The notes: a model not told the origin generated them from the letters alone. Shown: positions 15,740-25,012, numbered from the stretch's first letter. The stretch: DNA of 64,000 bases from Actinophytocola sp049647105 (GCF_049647105.1 NZ_JBARWZ010000044.1:74339-138338), one strand, 5' to 3'. Numbers and translations are program-made.

Positions 15740-17841
15740 CGGCGCGGGCACTACCCGGCACGCCGTTCCCGCTGGGCGCCACCCCGGAACCCGGCGGCAC
15801 CAATTTCGCCGTCGCATCCGCCGCCGACGGGGTGGCGGTGTGCCTGGTCGACGCCGACGGCACGGAGACGCACGTCGTGCTGCCGGAACGCGACGGCGAG
15901 ATCTGGCACGGGTTCCTGCCCGGTGTCAGGCACGGGCAGACCTACGGCTACCGCACCACCGGTCCGTACGACCCGAACCGGGGCGTGCGGTGCAACCCGG
16001 CGAAACTGCTGCTCGACCCCTACGCCAAGGCCATCGACGGCCTGGTCCGGTTCGGGCCGGAGGTGCTCGGGTACGCCGTCGGCAACCAGGAGACCGCGAG
16101 CACGCTGGACTCGGCCGGGCACGTGCCCCTCGGCCTGGTGATGGACACGTCGTTCGACTGGCGCGACAGTCCCCGGCCGCACATCGCCACCGCTGACACG
16201 GTCATCTACGAGGTCCACGTCAAGGGCTTCACCGCGGCCCACCCCTCGGTGCCCGACGAGCTTCGCGGCACCTACGCCGGGCTCGCCCACGAGGCCGCGG
16301 TCGCACACCTCGTCGATCTCGGGGTGACCTCGGTGGAGTTGCTTCCGGTGCACCACAACGTGTCCGAGGGTTTCCTCATCGACAGGGGGTTGTCCAACTA
16401 CTGGGGCTACAACACGATCGGGTTCTTCGCACCGCACGCGGGCTACTCCGCCGAGGTCCAGGCCGGGCGGCGCGGTGGGCAGGTCGCCGAGTTCCAGGCG
16501 ATGGTCGACACGCTGCACCGCGCCGGCCTCGAGGTCATCCTCGACGTGGTGTTCAACCACACCGCCGAGGGCAACCACCTCGGCCCGACGCTGAGTCACC
16601 GAGGGCTGCACAACCCGGCCTACTACCGGCTGCGTCCCGACGACCCCCGGTACTACGTGGACACCACCGGCGTCGGCAACTCGCTCAACGCCGACAACCC
16701 GTTCAGCCTGCAGCTGATCATGGACTCACTGCGCTACTGGCTGACCGAGATGCGCGTGGACGGGTTCCGCTTCGACCTGGCGCCCACCCTGGCCCGCGAG
16801 GACGGTGCCTTCGACCGGATGGCGGCGTTCTTCGACCTCGTGGCGCAGGACCCGGTCGTGTCGAGGGCCAAGCTGATCGCCGAGCCGTGGGACATCGGTC
16901 CCGGCGGCTACGACCTCGGTCAGTTCCCAGCGCTGTGGAGCGAGTGGAACGGCAGCTACCGCGACGTGATGCGTGACTTCTGGCGCAGCCATGACGGCCT
17001 GATCGACGACTTCGCCCGTCGCTTCTGCGGCTCGTCCGATCTGTACGGTGCGGACGGCCGCAGGCCGACCGCATCGATCAACCTGATCACCGTGCACGAC
17101 GGGTTCACGATGGCCGATCTGGTCTCCTACAACGGCAAGCACAACGACGCCAACGGCGAGGACAACCGCGACGGGAACGACGACAACCGGTCGTGGAACT
17201 GCGGAGCGGAGGGCCCAACCACCGATCCCGACATCCTCGACCTGCGTGCCAGGCAGCGCCGCGCCATGCTCACCACGCTGTTCCTGTCGTTCGGCGTGCC
17301 GATGCTCCTCGGCGGCGACGAGCTCGGCCGAACGCAGCGGGGCAACAACAACGCCTACTGCCAGGACAACCCGCTCAGCTGGTATGACTGGTCGGCCACC
17401 GACAAGCAGCTCACCGAGTTCACCAGGACACTCATCGCGCTGCGCGGGGCGCACCCGGTGTTCCGGCGCCGCCGCTTCCTCACCGGCGTGGCGGCCGAGG
17501 AGCTGCGGTGGTTCACCCCGGGCGGTGCGCGGATGACCGACGCGGACTGGAACGACCCTGCCACCCGCAGCGTGGCGCTGTACGTGGACGGCGCCGACGA
17601 CCCCGACCTCGCCGACGACGGCACGCTGCTCACCGACGACGACTTCCTCATCCTCGTCAACGCCTGGTGGGAACCGCTGGACTTCGCCGTCCCCGAGACC
17701 CGGCCGGACCAGGCCTGGACCCCCACGATCGACACCTACGAACCGACCGGCTTCTCCCTGGCCGCACCGCTGTCCCCCGGCGACCACATCACCGTCCACC
17801 CCAGGTCGATCATCGTCCTGCAAGGAGGGAATCCGAGCTGA
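15736..17841 (+). CDS. glgX: Glycogen debranching enzyme GlgX
   Basis: The 701-residue GH13 enzyme hydrolyses alpha-1,6 branches of phosphorylase-limited glycogen. The order is an N-terminal CBM48-like domain (GTPFPLGATPEPGGTNFAV, GYRTTGPYDPNRG), then the barrel with YEVHVKGFT, VTSVELLPVHH, DVVFNHTAEG, the nucleophile strand MRVDGFRFDLAP, the acid/base strand KLIAEPWDIG, and ITVHDGFTMADLVSYN. The GGDELGRTQRGNNNAYCQDN block is characteristic of GlgX and isoamylase. The length is typical. The start is fixed by the four-base overlap with the GH63-like gene. Confidence 0.93.
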   Translation: MTARALPGTPFPLGATPEPGGTNFAVASAADGVAVCLVDADGTETHVVLPERDGEIWHGFLPGVRHGQTYGYRTTGPYDPNRGVRCNPAKLLLDPYAKAIDGLVRFGPEVLGYAVGNQETASTLDSAGHVPLGLVMDTSFDWRDSPRPHIATADTVIYEVHVKGFTAAHPSVPDELRGTYAGLAHEAAVAHLVDLGVTSVELLPVHHNVSEGFLIDRGLSNYWGYNTIGFFAPHAGYSAEVQAGRRGGQVAEFQAMVDTLHRAGLEVILDVVFNHTAEGNHLGPTLSHRGLHNPAYYRLRPDDPRYYVDTTGVGNSLNADNPFSLQLIMDSLRYWLTEMRVDGFRFDLAPTLAREDGAFDRMAAFFDLVAQDPVVSRAKLIAEPWDIGPGGYDLGQFPALWSEWNGSYRDVMRDFWRSHDGLIDDFARRFCGSSDLYGADGRRPTASINLITVHDGFTMADLVSYNGKHNDANGEDNRDGNDDNRSWNCGAEGPTTDPDILDLRARQRRAMLTTLFLSFGVPMLLGGDELGRTQRGNNNAYCQDNPLSWYDWSATDKQLTEFTRTLIALRGAHPVFRRRRFLTGVAAEELRWFTPGGARMTDADWNDPATRSVALYVDGADDPDLADDGTLLTDDDFLILVNAWWEPLDFAVPETRPDQAWTPTIDTYEPTGFSLAAPLSPGDHITVHPRSIIVLQGGNPS

Positions 17842-17854
17842 GCACCGACACGGG

Positions 17855-19459
17855 TCAACCGAGGACGGTCTCTCCGCCGGGCTTGGACGGGGCGGGATCC
17901 GGTAGGCGCATCATGCGGAACGAGTTGAACAACCCGATGAGACCGGCGAGGATCGGCACGAGAAGTGCCACCTGCAGCGCGACCGGCCGTGCTTCCGTGT
18001 TGATGCGGACGATCTCGTCGCGGATGTTCTGAGGCTGGTCCGCGAGCAACTCGTCGAGACGCGTATTGCTCATCACTTCCGCGTCCTCCTCCAGCACCCG
18101 CGACACGCGCTGCTGTTCGGCCGACGACAGCACCGGGCTCTCCCCTGCCAAACCGGTGAAGCTCCAGGAGAGCGTTGCCAGCAGGATGGCGCCGGCGAAC
18201 GCCAACCCGAACGACAGTCCGAACGACCCCGCTGCCGAGTTGACGCTGGCGGCCTCACTGACCCGCTCCTCCGTGATCGGGGAGAGCGTGTAGTTGTTGA
18301 GCTGGGACACCAGCAATCCCAGCCCCGTGCCCGCGATCAGCAGCGGGATCAGGAGTGCCCAGCCGAACTCGGCCCGTGGCACGATCGGGACCAGCAGGAC
18401 CAGTCCGAGGGTGAGCAGGGCGAAGCCCAGACGGATCAGGCCGCTCGGCCGTCTGTTCGCCGCGACCTTCCCCGCGAGCAACGCCGTGCCGAACATGCTG
18501 AGCGAGAGCGGGGCGAGGGAGAGACCCGCCTGCAGCGCGTTGTACTCGAGCACCATCTGCAGGTAGATGGGCAGCGCGATCATCGTGCCGCCCAGTGCGA
18601 TCTGCTGGAGCATCTGCTGGGAGATCCCCGACCTGAACATCTTGGACCTGAACAGATCCGGGTCCAGCAATGTCGGCTTTTCCCGGCGCTTGCGCCGGAC
18701 GAGCCAGTAGACCAGCGCGGCCAACGCGATCACACCGGTCGCCAGGACCGCGGCGACGGACTCGCCGCCTTCCTGCCACACCAGGATGCCCAGCACGATT
18801 CCGCCCATGCCAAGGATCGACAGGATCGCACCGGCGAAGTCGATACCCCGTGCTCCGGTGTAGGGCACGTCGCGGACGAGCCGGATGCCGGACAACACGA
18901 CCGCGATGATGACGACCTCGAGAGTGAACCCTATGCGCCACGAAAGGAAGGTGGTGATAAAGCCGCCGAGCAACGGCCCGACCGCTGCCGCGATCGCCGC
19001 CGCGGCTCCCACCAGGGCATAGACCTTCTTCTGCGCCGCTCCCTCGAAGTTGCCGTGGATGAGGGACTGCATGGCAGGCAGCAGGAGCGAAGCGCCGATG
19101 CCACCCAGCACCGCCCAGAAGATGACCACCGCGAGCAGACTTTGGGCGAATGTCATCGCGGTGGCGCCGATGGCGTACCCGATCAGGCCCAGTACATAGG
19201 CCCGCTTGCGGCCGATGAGATCGCCGATCTTGCCACCGATGAGGATGAACGCGGCGGATACCAGCGCCTCGAGCGCGATAGCCGACTGGACGCCGCTGAC
19301 GGTCGTACCAAGATCCTCGACCACCGCCGATATCGAGACGTTCATCAGGGAGGTGTCGACGACGAGAACGAACATCGCCATGGACAGCAGAAGCGCGAGC
19401 AGCCGCTGTGAACGGCCCGATACCGGTTTGGCTCCGCTGGCGCTCGGTTCGCTGGTCAT
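17855..19459 (-). CDS. MFS drug exporter, DHA2 (EmrB/QacA) family
   Basis: The 534-residue protein has the hydrophobic pattern of a 14-helix DHA2 proton antiporter. The first helix contains the family motif VLVVDTSLMNVSI, followed by the motif-A loop GGKIGDLIGRKRAYVLG. After the last pair of helices, a large loop of about 60 acidic residues (about 430-490) precedes the final helix. It probably exports hydrophobic drugs or a secondary metabolite. No metabolite cluster adjoins it directly. ATG 19459 has GAAGG upstream; it faces the YihY-like gene across 274 bases that contain an inverted repeat. It converges on glgX. Confidence 0.87.
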   Translation of the reverse strand: MTSEPSASGAKPVSGRSQRLLALLLSMAMFVLVVDTSLMNVSISAVVEDLGTTVSGVQSAIALEALVSAAFILIGGKIGDLIGRKRAYVLGLIGYAIGATAMTFAQSLLAVVIFWAVLGGIGASLLLPAMQSLIHGNFEGAAQKKVYALVGAAAAIAAAVGPLLGGFITTFLSWRIGFTLEVVIIAVVLSGIRLVRDVPYTGARGIDFAGAILSILGMGGIVLGILVWQEGGESVAAVLATGVIALAALVYWLVRRKRREKPTLLDPDLFRSKMFRSGISQQMLQQIALGGTMIALPIYLQMVLEYNALQAGLSLAPLSLSMFGTALLAGKVAANRRPSGLIRLGFALLTLGLVLLVPIVPRAEFGWALLIPLLIAGTGLGLLVSQLNNYTLSPITEERVSEAASVNSAAGSFGLSFGLAFAGAILLATLSWSFTGLAGESPVLSSAEQQRVSRVLEEDAEVMSNTRLDELLADQPQNIRDEIVRINTEARPVALQVALLVPILAGLIGLFNSFRMMRLPDPAPSKPGGETVLG

Positions 19460-19537
19460 GGAGTCGCACCTTCTCGACCGTTCTGATGTGCCTCGGGATC
19501 TCACCCGCGCGATGCTCGTCTGCGACGCCCCCGCACT

Positions 19538-19583
19538 CTGTCACCAGGCAATCGGGCCCGCCATCACCCGGCGAGGGTGACAG
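19538..19583. promoter_or_regulatory. Spaced inverted repeat between divergent MFS and YihY-like genes
   Basis: CTGTCACC at 19538-19545 is the exact reverse complement of GGTGACAG at 19576-19583, with 30 bases between them. The pair lies in the divergent region, about 80 bases upstream of the exporter start. It could be a regulator binding site. No TetR- or MarR-type gene is next to it, so this is a weak suggestion. Confidence 0.3.
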
Positions 19584-19733
19584 GCGCGGACCCGCGACCG
19601 CGTACGGTGCCTGTTCCATCGGCCTGCTCCGACCCGAACCGGAATTCGGTGCGCAGGCCGGTGGAGCCATGATCGAGTCGCCGCGACCGGCAGACACCTC
19701 GAGAGTGGTGCTCAGCAAGGAGGCGAACCACCC

Positions 19734-20675
19734 GTGAGCGCCGAGCAGCCCCGCTGGTCGAAGACACTCGACCGGGTCCCACGCCGGCTGCTGCCCGCCG
19801 TCCAGTGGATCATGTCGCACTGGCCCGGCCGGATCCTGTTGCGCACCGGGGCCACGTTCGTCCGCATGGAACTGTTCGACCGCTCGATGACCCTCGCGGC
19901 CCAGCTGTTCACCTCGATCTTCCCGCTGCTCATCATGGCGGCCGTGTTTCTCGGGCGAGAGCACGGCGACCGGGTGGCCGACGCGGTCGACCTGCCGGAA
20001 AGGACCCGGCGCGTCATGGACGAGGCGCTGGCCAGTGGTGCCGGCTTCAGCTCGTTCGGGGTGCTCGGTGCCATGATCGTGCTGGTCTCGTCGACGAGCC
20101 TGGCCCGTGCGATGATCCGCACGTACGGGACGCTCTGGGCGCTACCGACCCCTCGGCGCAGCCTGCGGGGCGCCTGGCGGTTGCTGATCGCGGTGATCCT
20201 GCTGACCCTGTACGTCGTCGTCGTTCGCGTGCTGATCTGGGTGGGCGGCAGGGCGCCGCTGCCACACCTCGCCACGCCGGCACTGACGCTGGTCGCGGAC
20301 AGCGCGCTGGCCATCGCGCTGCCCTGGATCCTGCTGGCCCGCCGGGTGCCAGCCCGCCTGTTGCTGCCCGGCGCCGTCGTCTTCGGGGCCGCGATGCTCA
20401 TCGTCCGCCCGGCAGGCTCCCTGTACCTGCCGCACGCCCTCCAGGTGAGCGCCGACCGGTACGGCACGATCGGGCTGGCGTTCACCTACATCGGCTGGCT
20501 GTACATCCTTTCGTTCTGCTACCTCGGCGCGGCCATCGTGGGTCTGGTGCTCGCCCAGGACGAAGCGCGCCTTGGCCGGCTCATCCGCGGCGGGGCCGCG
20601 ACGCCGCCCTCCGACCTGCCCGACCACGTGGCACCACGCACCGTCGACGCACCGGAACCCGATGCCGACCCCTGA
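19734..20675 (+). CDS. YihY/BrkB-family membrane protein
   Basis: The 313-residue protein has about six hydrophobic segments. The early segment (RTGATFVRMELFDRSMTLAAQ, then LFTSIFPLLIMAAVFLG) and the late one (YGTIGLAFTYIGWLYILSFCYLGAAIVG) match the pattern of the YihY/BrkB family. The function of that family is poorly known; older RNase BN annotations are wrong. The GTG start at 19734 has AGGAGG about ten bases upstream. The tail is Pro/Asp rich. It converges on the acetyltransferase gene with a 15-base gap. Confidence 0.75.
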   Translation: MSAEQPRWSKTLDRVPRRLLPAVQWIMSHWPGRILLRTGATFVRMELFDRSMTLAAQLFTSIFPLLIMAAVFLGREHGDRVADAVDLPERTRRVMDEALASGAGFSSFGVLGAMIVLVSSTSLARAMIRTYGTLWALPTPRRSLRGAWRLLIAVILLTLYVVVVRVLIWVGGRAPLPHLATPALTLVADSALAIALPWILLARRVPARLLLPGAVVFGAAMLIVRPAGSLYLPHALQVSADRYGTIGLAFTYIGWLYILSFCYLGAAIVGLVLAQDEARLGRLIRGGAATPPSDLPDHVAPRTVDAPEPDADP

Positions 20676-20690
20676 CACTGCCCAGTCTCC

Positions 20691-21923
20691 TCAGAACAAC
20701 TCGAGGCAGGACGGCTCCTCGTCGTGCAGGAAGGCCAGCGACGCCCTGGCCAGCGCTCCTGGGCGGCATTCGCGAACCCGGCCCGCGCCTGCCAGCGTGC
20801 TCAGCCGGGTCCCGCCGAGGAACGCCGCGCCCAGTGTGGACACGTCCAGCGCCAGGTCGGCGGGAGCGTCGGTGCGGGTGACCTCGGCCCGCCCGTCCGG
20901 CCCGGCCGCCAGCCGCCACCGGCCTGCGTTCCACGGGCACAGTTCGTCGCCCACCTCCAGCACCAGGTCGAGTGGGACCAGGAACCGTCTGGCCATCAGC
21001 GCCCGGTCCACCTCGACCAGGCGCACCCAGAGCCCGTCGACCGTCGTGCGCACGGCCGCGCGCGGGTCGGCGAGCATGTGCACCAGCGGCTCGTCGGCGC
21101 CCAGCCGCAACACCACCTCGCCGACGAGGTCGATGTCCAGCAGGTACCGCAGGATCGCCGCGTACGCCGCCGGTGTCGTGGCCGCCAGCGTGTGCACGTT
21201 CACCGTCGAGCGCGGGCCGCGCTCCTGCCAGTCCGGCTTCGCGCGGTACACGGCGTACGCCTGCGGGTGGACCGCGAACCGGTACCCGGTCTGACCGTGG
21301 CGCCGCTCCTGCCCGTCGAACAGGTGGTACTCCCAGGCGGCGCCGGTGCGGTCGAGGTGACCCGCGCGGGTGTGCCACACCTGGTCATAGAGGTCGCGGA
21401 TGAGCGGCAGCGCCCGCTCGCGCGGCAGTTCACGAACCGGCGCAGGATCGACCGCAACGTCGCGGCGGAACCGGGCGCCGCGCGGCAGGGCCACCCGGGT
21501 GACCTGCGTGCCGAGCCCGTACCCGAACCGCCCGTAGATCCCGCCCTCGGACGCCCACAGGATCGCCAGCGACTCTCCCGCCTCGTGCAGGAGTTCCAGC
21601 TGGGCACGCATGATCAGGCTCAGCACACCCCTCCTGCGCTGTCCCGGCGCGACCCCGATCGACGTCACCGCCCCGGCAGGCGCCGGGCCGCCACCGGGCA
21701 GGACGACGCGGCGGCTCAGGAGCTGCCCGGTGCCGATCATGGTCCCGCCGTCGAACACCGCGTGGCTGCGCGACGGCTCGAACACGGTGCGTTCCTCGAC
21801 GAGGAACTCCTCGCTGGGATCGATCAGAAAGGCACTCGCGAGCACCTCACTGAACGCGGGCAGATCCGCGTCGGTCAGCGTGCGGATCGTGAGCGGCTCA
21901 TCCCCGTGGGGCGTTTCGACCAT
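20691..21923 (-). CDS. Eis-type GNAT N-acetyltransferase
   Basis: The 410-residue protein has the three-part Eis layout: an N-terminal GNAT domain, a central GNAT-like domain and a C-terminal SCP2-like domain. The acetyl-CoA loop appears as SIGVAPGQRRRGV (about 88-100), followed by ILWASEGGIYGRFGYG. The chain ends in ...SCLELF; in Eis the terminal Phe carboxylate takes part in catalysis, and a terminal Phe is kept here. Family members acetylate aminoglycosides at several positions as well as other amines, so this could be self-resistance or detoxification. Start ATG 21923 has AAGG upstream. It is divergent from lanKC. Confidence 0.88.
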   Translation of the reverse strand: MVETPHGDEPLTIRTLTDADLPAFSEVLASAFLIDPSEEFLVEERTVFEPSRSHAVFDGGTMIGTGQLLSRRVVLPGGGPAPAGAVTSIGVAPGQRRRGVLSLIMRAQLELLHEAGESLAILWASEGGIYGRFGYGLGTQVTRVALPRGARFRRDVAVDPAPVRELPRERALPLIRDLYDQVWHTRAGHLDRTGAAWEYHLFDGQERRHGQTGYRFAVHPQAYAVYRAKPDWQERGPRSTVNVHTLAATTPAAYAAILRYLLDIDLVGEVVLRLGADEPLVHMLADPRAAVRTTVDGLWVRLVEVDRALMARRFLVPLDLVLEVGDELCPWNAGRWRLAAGPDGRAEVTRTDAPADLALDVSTLGAAFLGGTRLSTLAGAGRVRECRPGALARASLAFLHDEEPSCLELF

Positions 21924-22208
21924 TTCGCCTTGATACGCGGAGTGCCGCCGATCGCGCGACCCAATTTCAACCCTCGTCAGCCGCCCGCGCCAACGGTGGC
22001 CAGGTAGTCGAGCACGGCGGTGGTGTTCGCTCGCCGAGGACTCGACGTACGCCGGAACGGCGTTGGGCCATTCCTACCAGTATCTTCGATCATTCAATAC
22101 ATTCCCACCTTCCTGTGGAAAACCAACACTTGACGCTCATTGAGATCATTTGAGAACGTTTGTTCGTCTCGCGCGCCGCGTTCCTCATCGCCCACAAAGG
22201 AGTGGCGG
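21924..22208. promoter_or_regulatory. Divergent control region of eis-like gene and lanKC
   Basis: This 285-base gap is noticeably AT-richer than its surroundings between 22080 and 22175. A TTGACG hexamer at 22130-22135 could be the -35 box of lanKC; I could not identify a convincing -10 box at the right distance. AAAGGAG at 22196-22202 is the Shine-Dalgarno sequence of lanKC. No peptide gene with a leader motif was found here. Confidence 0.4.
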
Positions 22209-24860
22209 ATGGCTGTGGACATGTCGTTCCTGGTCGCCGACTCGGACTATTACGAACCGTGGGACTCCACCGATCCCGGTGCGCGGTTTCACGCCGTGCC
22301 GCTGCCCGGCGGGTGGGTACGGCTCGACGATGGTGCGTGGACCCATTGGGGACCGCCTGGGCTCGTCCTCCCGGACCAGGGCTGGAAGGTGCACGTGTCC
22401 AGCTCCCTGCCCAACGCACGGTCCGTGCTCGCGATCGTGTCGCTGGTGTGCGCGGAACTGGGGGTGCCGTTCAAGCACCTCGCGGGCGAGCGCACCTTTC
22501 TGATCGCGCACGACAAACACGCGGCCAGGCCGCAGAGCGGCAAGTTCTGCACCCTGTACCCACCCACCGAACAGGGCGCGCTGGCGCTGTTGCGGCGCCT
22601 TTCGACGGACCTTGCCGGAATCGGCGGACCCTACGTGCTCACCGACCGGCGTTTCGGCGAGAGCACGTGTGTCTCCTACCGATATGGCGCGTTTCGCGGG
22701 CGCACGAGGGTGGACGCGGACGGCAACCACGTGCCGACCATGACCGGTCAGGACGGCCGGGTAGTCGACGACGAACGCGGGCCCGTGTTTCGCCTGCCAC
22801 CCGGCATGTCGGATCCGTTCCGCGAGGCCACACCCCCGGCGGCCGCCGGATCGGTGAAGCTGAACGGCTACGCGTTCGACACGGTGCTGCGGCACAGCAA
22901 CGCCGGTGGCGCCTACCGGTTTCGCACGGCGGAGGACACCGTCGTGTTCGTCAAGGAAGCCAGGGCGCACAACGGGTACACCGCCGACGGCGCCGACGCG
23001 AAGACCCGGCTGGCCGCGGAGTACCTGGTACTGCGGGAGCTCCACACCCGCGCACCCGGCCTGTGCCCCCGGCCGGTGGAGCTCTTTCATCACTGGGAAC
23101 ACAGTTATCTCGTCTCCGAGTTCGTGCCGGGGGTGTCGCTGTACCGGTGGATGGTGACGAACAACCCCGCGGTGCTCGACCACACGGACGTGGCTGCGTT
23201 CGCCGGCTACCACAGCCGCTGCCTCTCGCTCCTCGACCAGCTCGACGCCCAGCTGCGCACGCTGCACGACCTCGGTCTCGTGTTCATCGACCTCAGCCCC
23301 ACCAACGTCCTCGTCGACGACGACGACCGCGTCCGGCTGGTCGACTTCGAGGCGGTGCAACCCGTCGACGATGTGCGGCGGTTCATGGGCACGCCCGGCT
23401 ACCTGCATCCGGACCCGAGGGCCGTGGTGAAGCGCGATCCGAGGGACCTCGACCGGTACGGGCTGGCCGCACTGGCACAGCTGCTCGTGTTCCCGGCACA
23501 CGAAGCGGCCGAACTGCATCCGGCCGTGCTCGACCACCTGCACGCGGACCTGTCCGAGCTGGCGCCCGTGGAGCCGAGGTTGTGGCGATGGGCCACCCGC
23601 TGCCACGAACGCACCGAGGACACCAGCCTGCCCACCCCGTCCGCCGTGCGGGCGGACCCGGTCGCGGCACTGCGCGATCTGGCGGAGCGGACCGCCGACG
23701 CCATCGAGTCGATGGCACAACCGGACCACCCGGCACGGGTCTACCCGACGATCCCGCTCGGGTACCAGACCGACACCCTGGCGCTGGCCGCCGGCACCGC
23801 GGGCGTGCTGTACGCGCTGCACCGCGCGGGCCGCGCCTGCGATCCTGCCGTGGTTCGCAGGCTGCGCGACGAGGCGCTGGCGGCCGCCGGGACCAGTGCG
23901 CCCGGCCTGCTCCACGGCAGTGCTGGCATCGCGGGGGTGCTGGCGGAACTCGGCGAGGCCGACGCGGCGGAGACCCTGCTCACCGCGGCCGCCGCACATC
24001 CGCTCAACGACACCGCGGCCACGCTCGGCGGCGGCGCGGCAGGAACCGCGCTCGGCCTGCTGGCCCATCACCGGCACACCGGCGAGCAGCGCTGGCTGGA
24101 CCTGGCGGCGGGGTTGCTCGAGAACGTGCCGGACGGCGAGGAGGAGCTCACCTCCCGGCTGAGCACGACCAACCGCTCCGGACTTGTCGGCGGGCGGACC
24201 GGCGTTGCGCTCGCGCTGTACCGCCTGCACCGCGCCACCGGAGACGACCGGCCGTTCGCCCGCGGTATGCGGCTGCTGGGCGAGGAACTCGCCTACGCCG
24301 TGCCCCTGCCGGGCGACGGCCTTGGCTTCCGCATCGCACGCGCCGATCGTCGTGTCTACCCGTACCTGTTCGCGGGCAGCGCGGGATACGCCGCGGTACT
24401 TTCCCGCTTTCTCGCGCACCGGCCGGACGCGGAGTTCGGCGTGCCCGTCGACGACGACCTCACCGCTGCCGAGGCGCTGGCGCGTTGCCTGCGTGCGTGC
24501 ACTGCCCGCTTCACCGTGTTCCCCGGTCTGTTCCCGGGACTGGCCGGTCTCGTCATGACACTGGCCGACGTCGGTAAGCGGCACGGCAGGCCCGACCTCG
24601 TCGACGCCGCGCTGACGAGCGCACGGGGCCTGTTCCGGTACGCGGTGCCGCACCTGAACGGGGTGGGCTGGCTTGGCGAGCCGGGACAACGACTGTCCGC
24701 CGACCTCTGGTCGGGCGCGGCGGGCGTCCTGCTCTCCCTGCGGCACCTGGCCGACGCCCTGCCGGACCCCCTCGACACCGTCTCCACGTCGAGGGACACC
24801 GATGCACCGACACCGGAAAGGAGTGATCAGCATGGAGGAAGTCCTGCTCTTGCAGGCTGA
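22209..24860 (+). CDS. lanKC: Class III lanthipeptide synthetase LanKC
   Basis: The 883-residue enzyme phosphorylates Ser/Thr of a precursor, eliminates phosphate and adds Cys to form lanthionine or labionin rings. The order is typical: an N-terminal lyase domain (about 1-200; TLYPPTEQGALALLRRL, STCVSYRYGAF), a Ser/Thr-kinase-like domain (about 220-500; VFVKEARAHNGY, LGLVFIDLSPTNVLVDD, RLVDFEAV), and a LanC-like cyclase (about 520-860; GLLHGSAGIAG, GLVGGRTGVALAL, LFAGSAGYAAVL, LWSGAAGVLLSL). The Cys-Cys/His zinc ligands of LanC are absent, as in class III rather than class IV enzymes. AAAGGAG stands before ATG 22209. The last 29 bases overlap the start of the precursor gene. Confidence 0.92.
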   Translation: MAVDMSFLVADSDYYEPWDSTDPGARFHAVPLPGGWVRLDDGAWTHWGPPGLVLPDQGWKVHVSSSLPNARSVLAIVSLVCAELGVPFKHLAGERTFLIAHDKHAARPQSGKFCTLYPPTEQGALALLRRLSTDLAGIGGPYVLTDRRFGESTCVSYRYGAFRGRTRVDADGNHVPTMTGQDGRVVDDERGPVFRLPPGMSDPFREATPPAAAGSVKLNGYAFDTVLRHSNAGGAYRFRTAEDTVVFVKEARAHNGYTADGADAKTRLAAEYLVLRELHTRAPGLCPRPVELFHHWEHSYLVSEFVPGVSLYRWMVTNNPAVLDHTDVAAFAGYHSRCLSLLDQLDAQLRTLHDLGLVFIDLSPTNVLVDDDDRVRLVDFEAVQPVDDVRRFMGTPGYLHPDPRAVVKRDPRDLDRYGLAALAQLLVFPAHEAAELHPAVLDHLHADLSELAPVEPRLWRWATRCHERTEDTSLPTPSAVRADPVAALRDLAERTADAIESMAQPDHPARVYPTIPLGYQTDTLALAAGTAGVLYALHRAGRACDPAVVRRLRDEALAAAGTSAPGLLHGSAGIAGVLAELGEADAAETLLTAAAAHPLNDTAATLGGGAAGTALGLLAHHRHTGEQRWLDLAAGLLENVPDGEEELTSRLSTTNRSGLVGGRTGVALALYRLHRATGDDRPFARGMRLLGEELAYAVPLPGDGLGFRIARADRRVYPYLFAGSAGYAAVLSRFLAHRPDAEFGVPVDDDLTAAEALARCLRACTARFTVFPGLFPGLAGLVMTLADVGKRHGRPDLVDAALTSARGLFRYAVPHLNGVGWLGEPGQRLSADLWSGAAGVLLSLRHLADALPDPLDTVSTSRDTDAPTPERSDQHGGSPALAG

Positions 24861-24933
24861 AGTGGCTCAGGAGGACGATCTGCTGGCCTGCAACGTGCTC
24901 ACCATGAGCAGCAAGGGCAGCATCTGTCTGTGA
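24832..24933 (+). CDS. lanA: Class III lanthipeptide precursor (LanA), overlapping lanKC
   Basis: This 33-residue peptide starts at ATG 24832 inside lanKC and ends 73 bases after it. Its own ribosome site is strong (AAAGGAG at 24817-24823, eight bases before ATG). The leader begins MEEVLLLQAEV; VLLLQ at residues 4-8 matches the LLxLQ-type leader motif that class III enzymes recognise, and an acidic QEDD stretch follows. The C-terminal part, TMSSKGSICL (24-33), supplies T24, S26, S27, S30 and C32 for ring formation, with a second Cys at position 20. A labionin from S27, S30 and C32 is conceivable, but only one residue separates S30 and C32, less than in SapB or labyrinthopeptins. The leader/core border is unknown. 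Confidence 0.82.
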   Translation: MEEVLLLQAEVAQEDDLLACNVLTMSSKGSICL

Positions 24934-24949
24934 CGCCACCGGCGTCATA

Positions 24950-24981
24950 GCGTGCCGGGTGCGGTCCCGCACCCGGCACGC
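24950..24981. terminator. Bidirectional hairpin terminator between lanA and nadK
   Basis: A perfect 15-bp stem (GCGTGCCGGGTGCGG at 24950-24964 with 24967-24981) has a two-base spacer. It lies 16 bases after the lanA stop codon and 31 bases beyond the stop codon of the convergent NAD kinase gene, so it can end both transcripts. Confidence 0.8.
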
Positions 24982-25012
24982 GAGACCGCACAGGCGCAGC
25001 GCATCCGCCGGG

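Noticed and set aside
13004..15817. Very long open frame (over 900 codons) on the minus strand opposite the GH63-like gene
   Set aside because: It is the antisense shadow of a GC-rich gene. The translation is low-complexity Arg/Gly/Val/His with no domain, and the plus strand has clear enzyme motifs.
22185..24833. Long minus-strand open frame opposite lanKC
   Set aside because: Antisense shadow. The plus-strand lanKC has complete lyase, kinase and cyclase blocks and a proper ribosome site.
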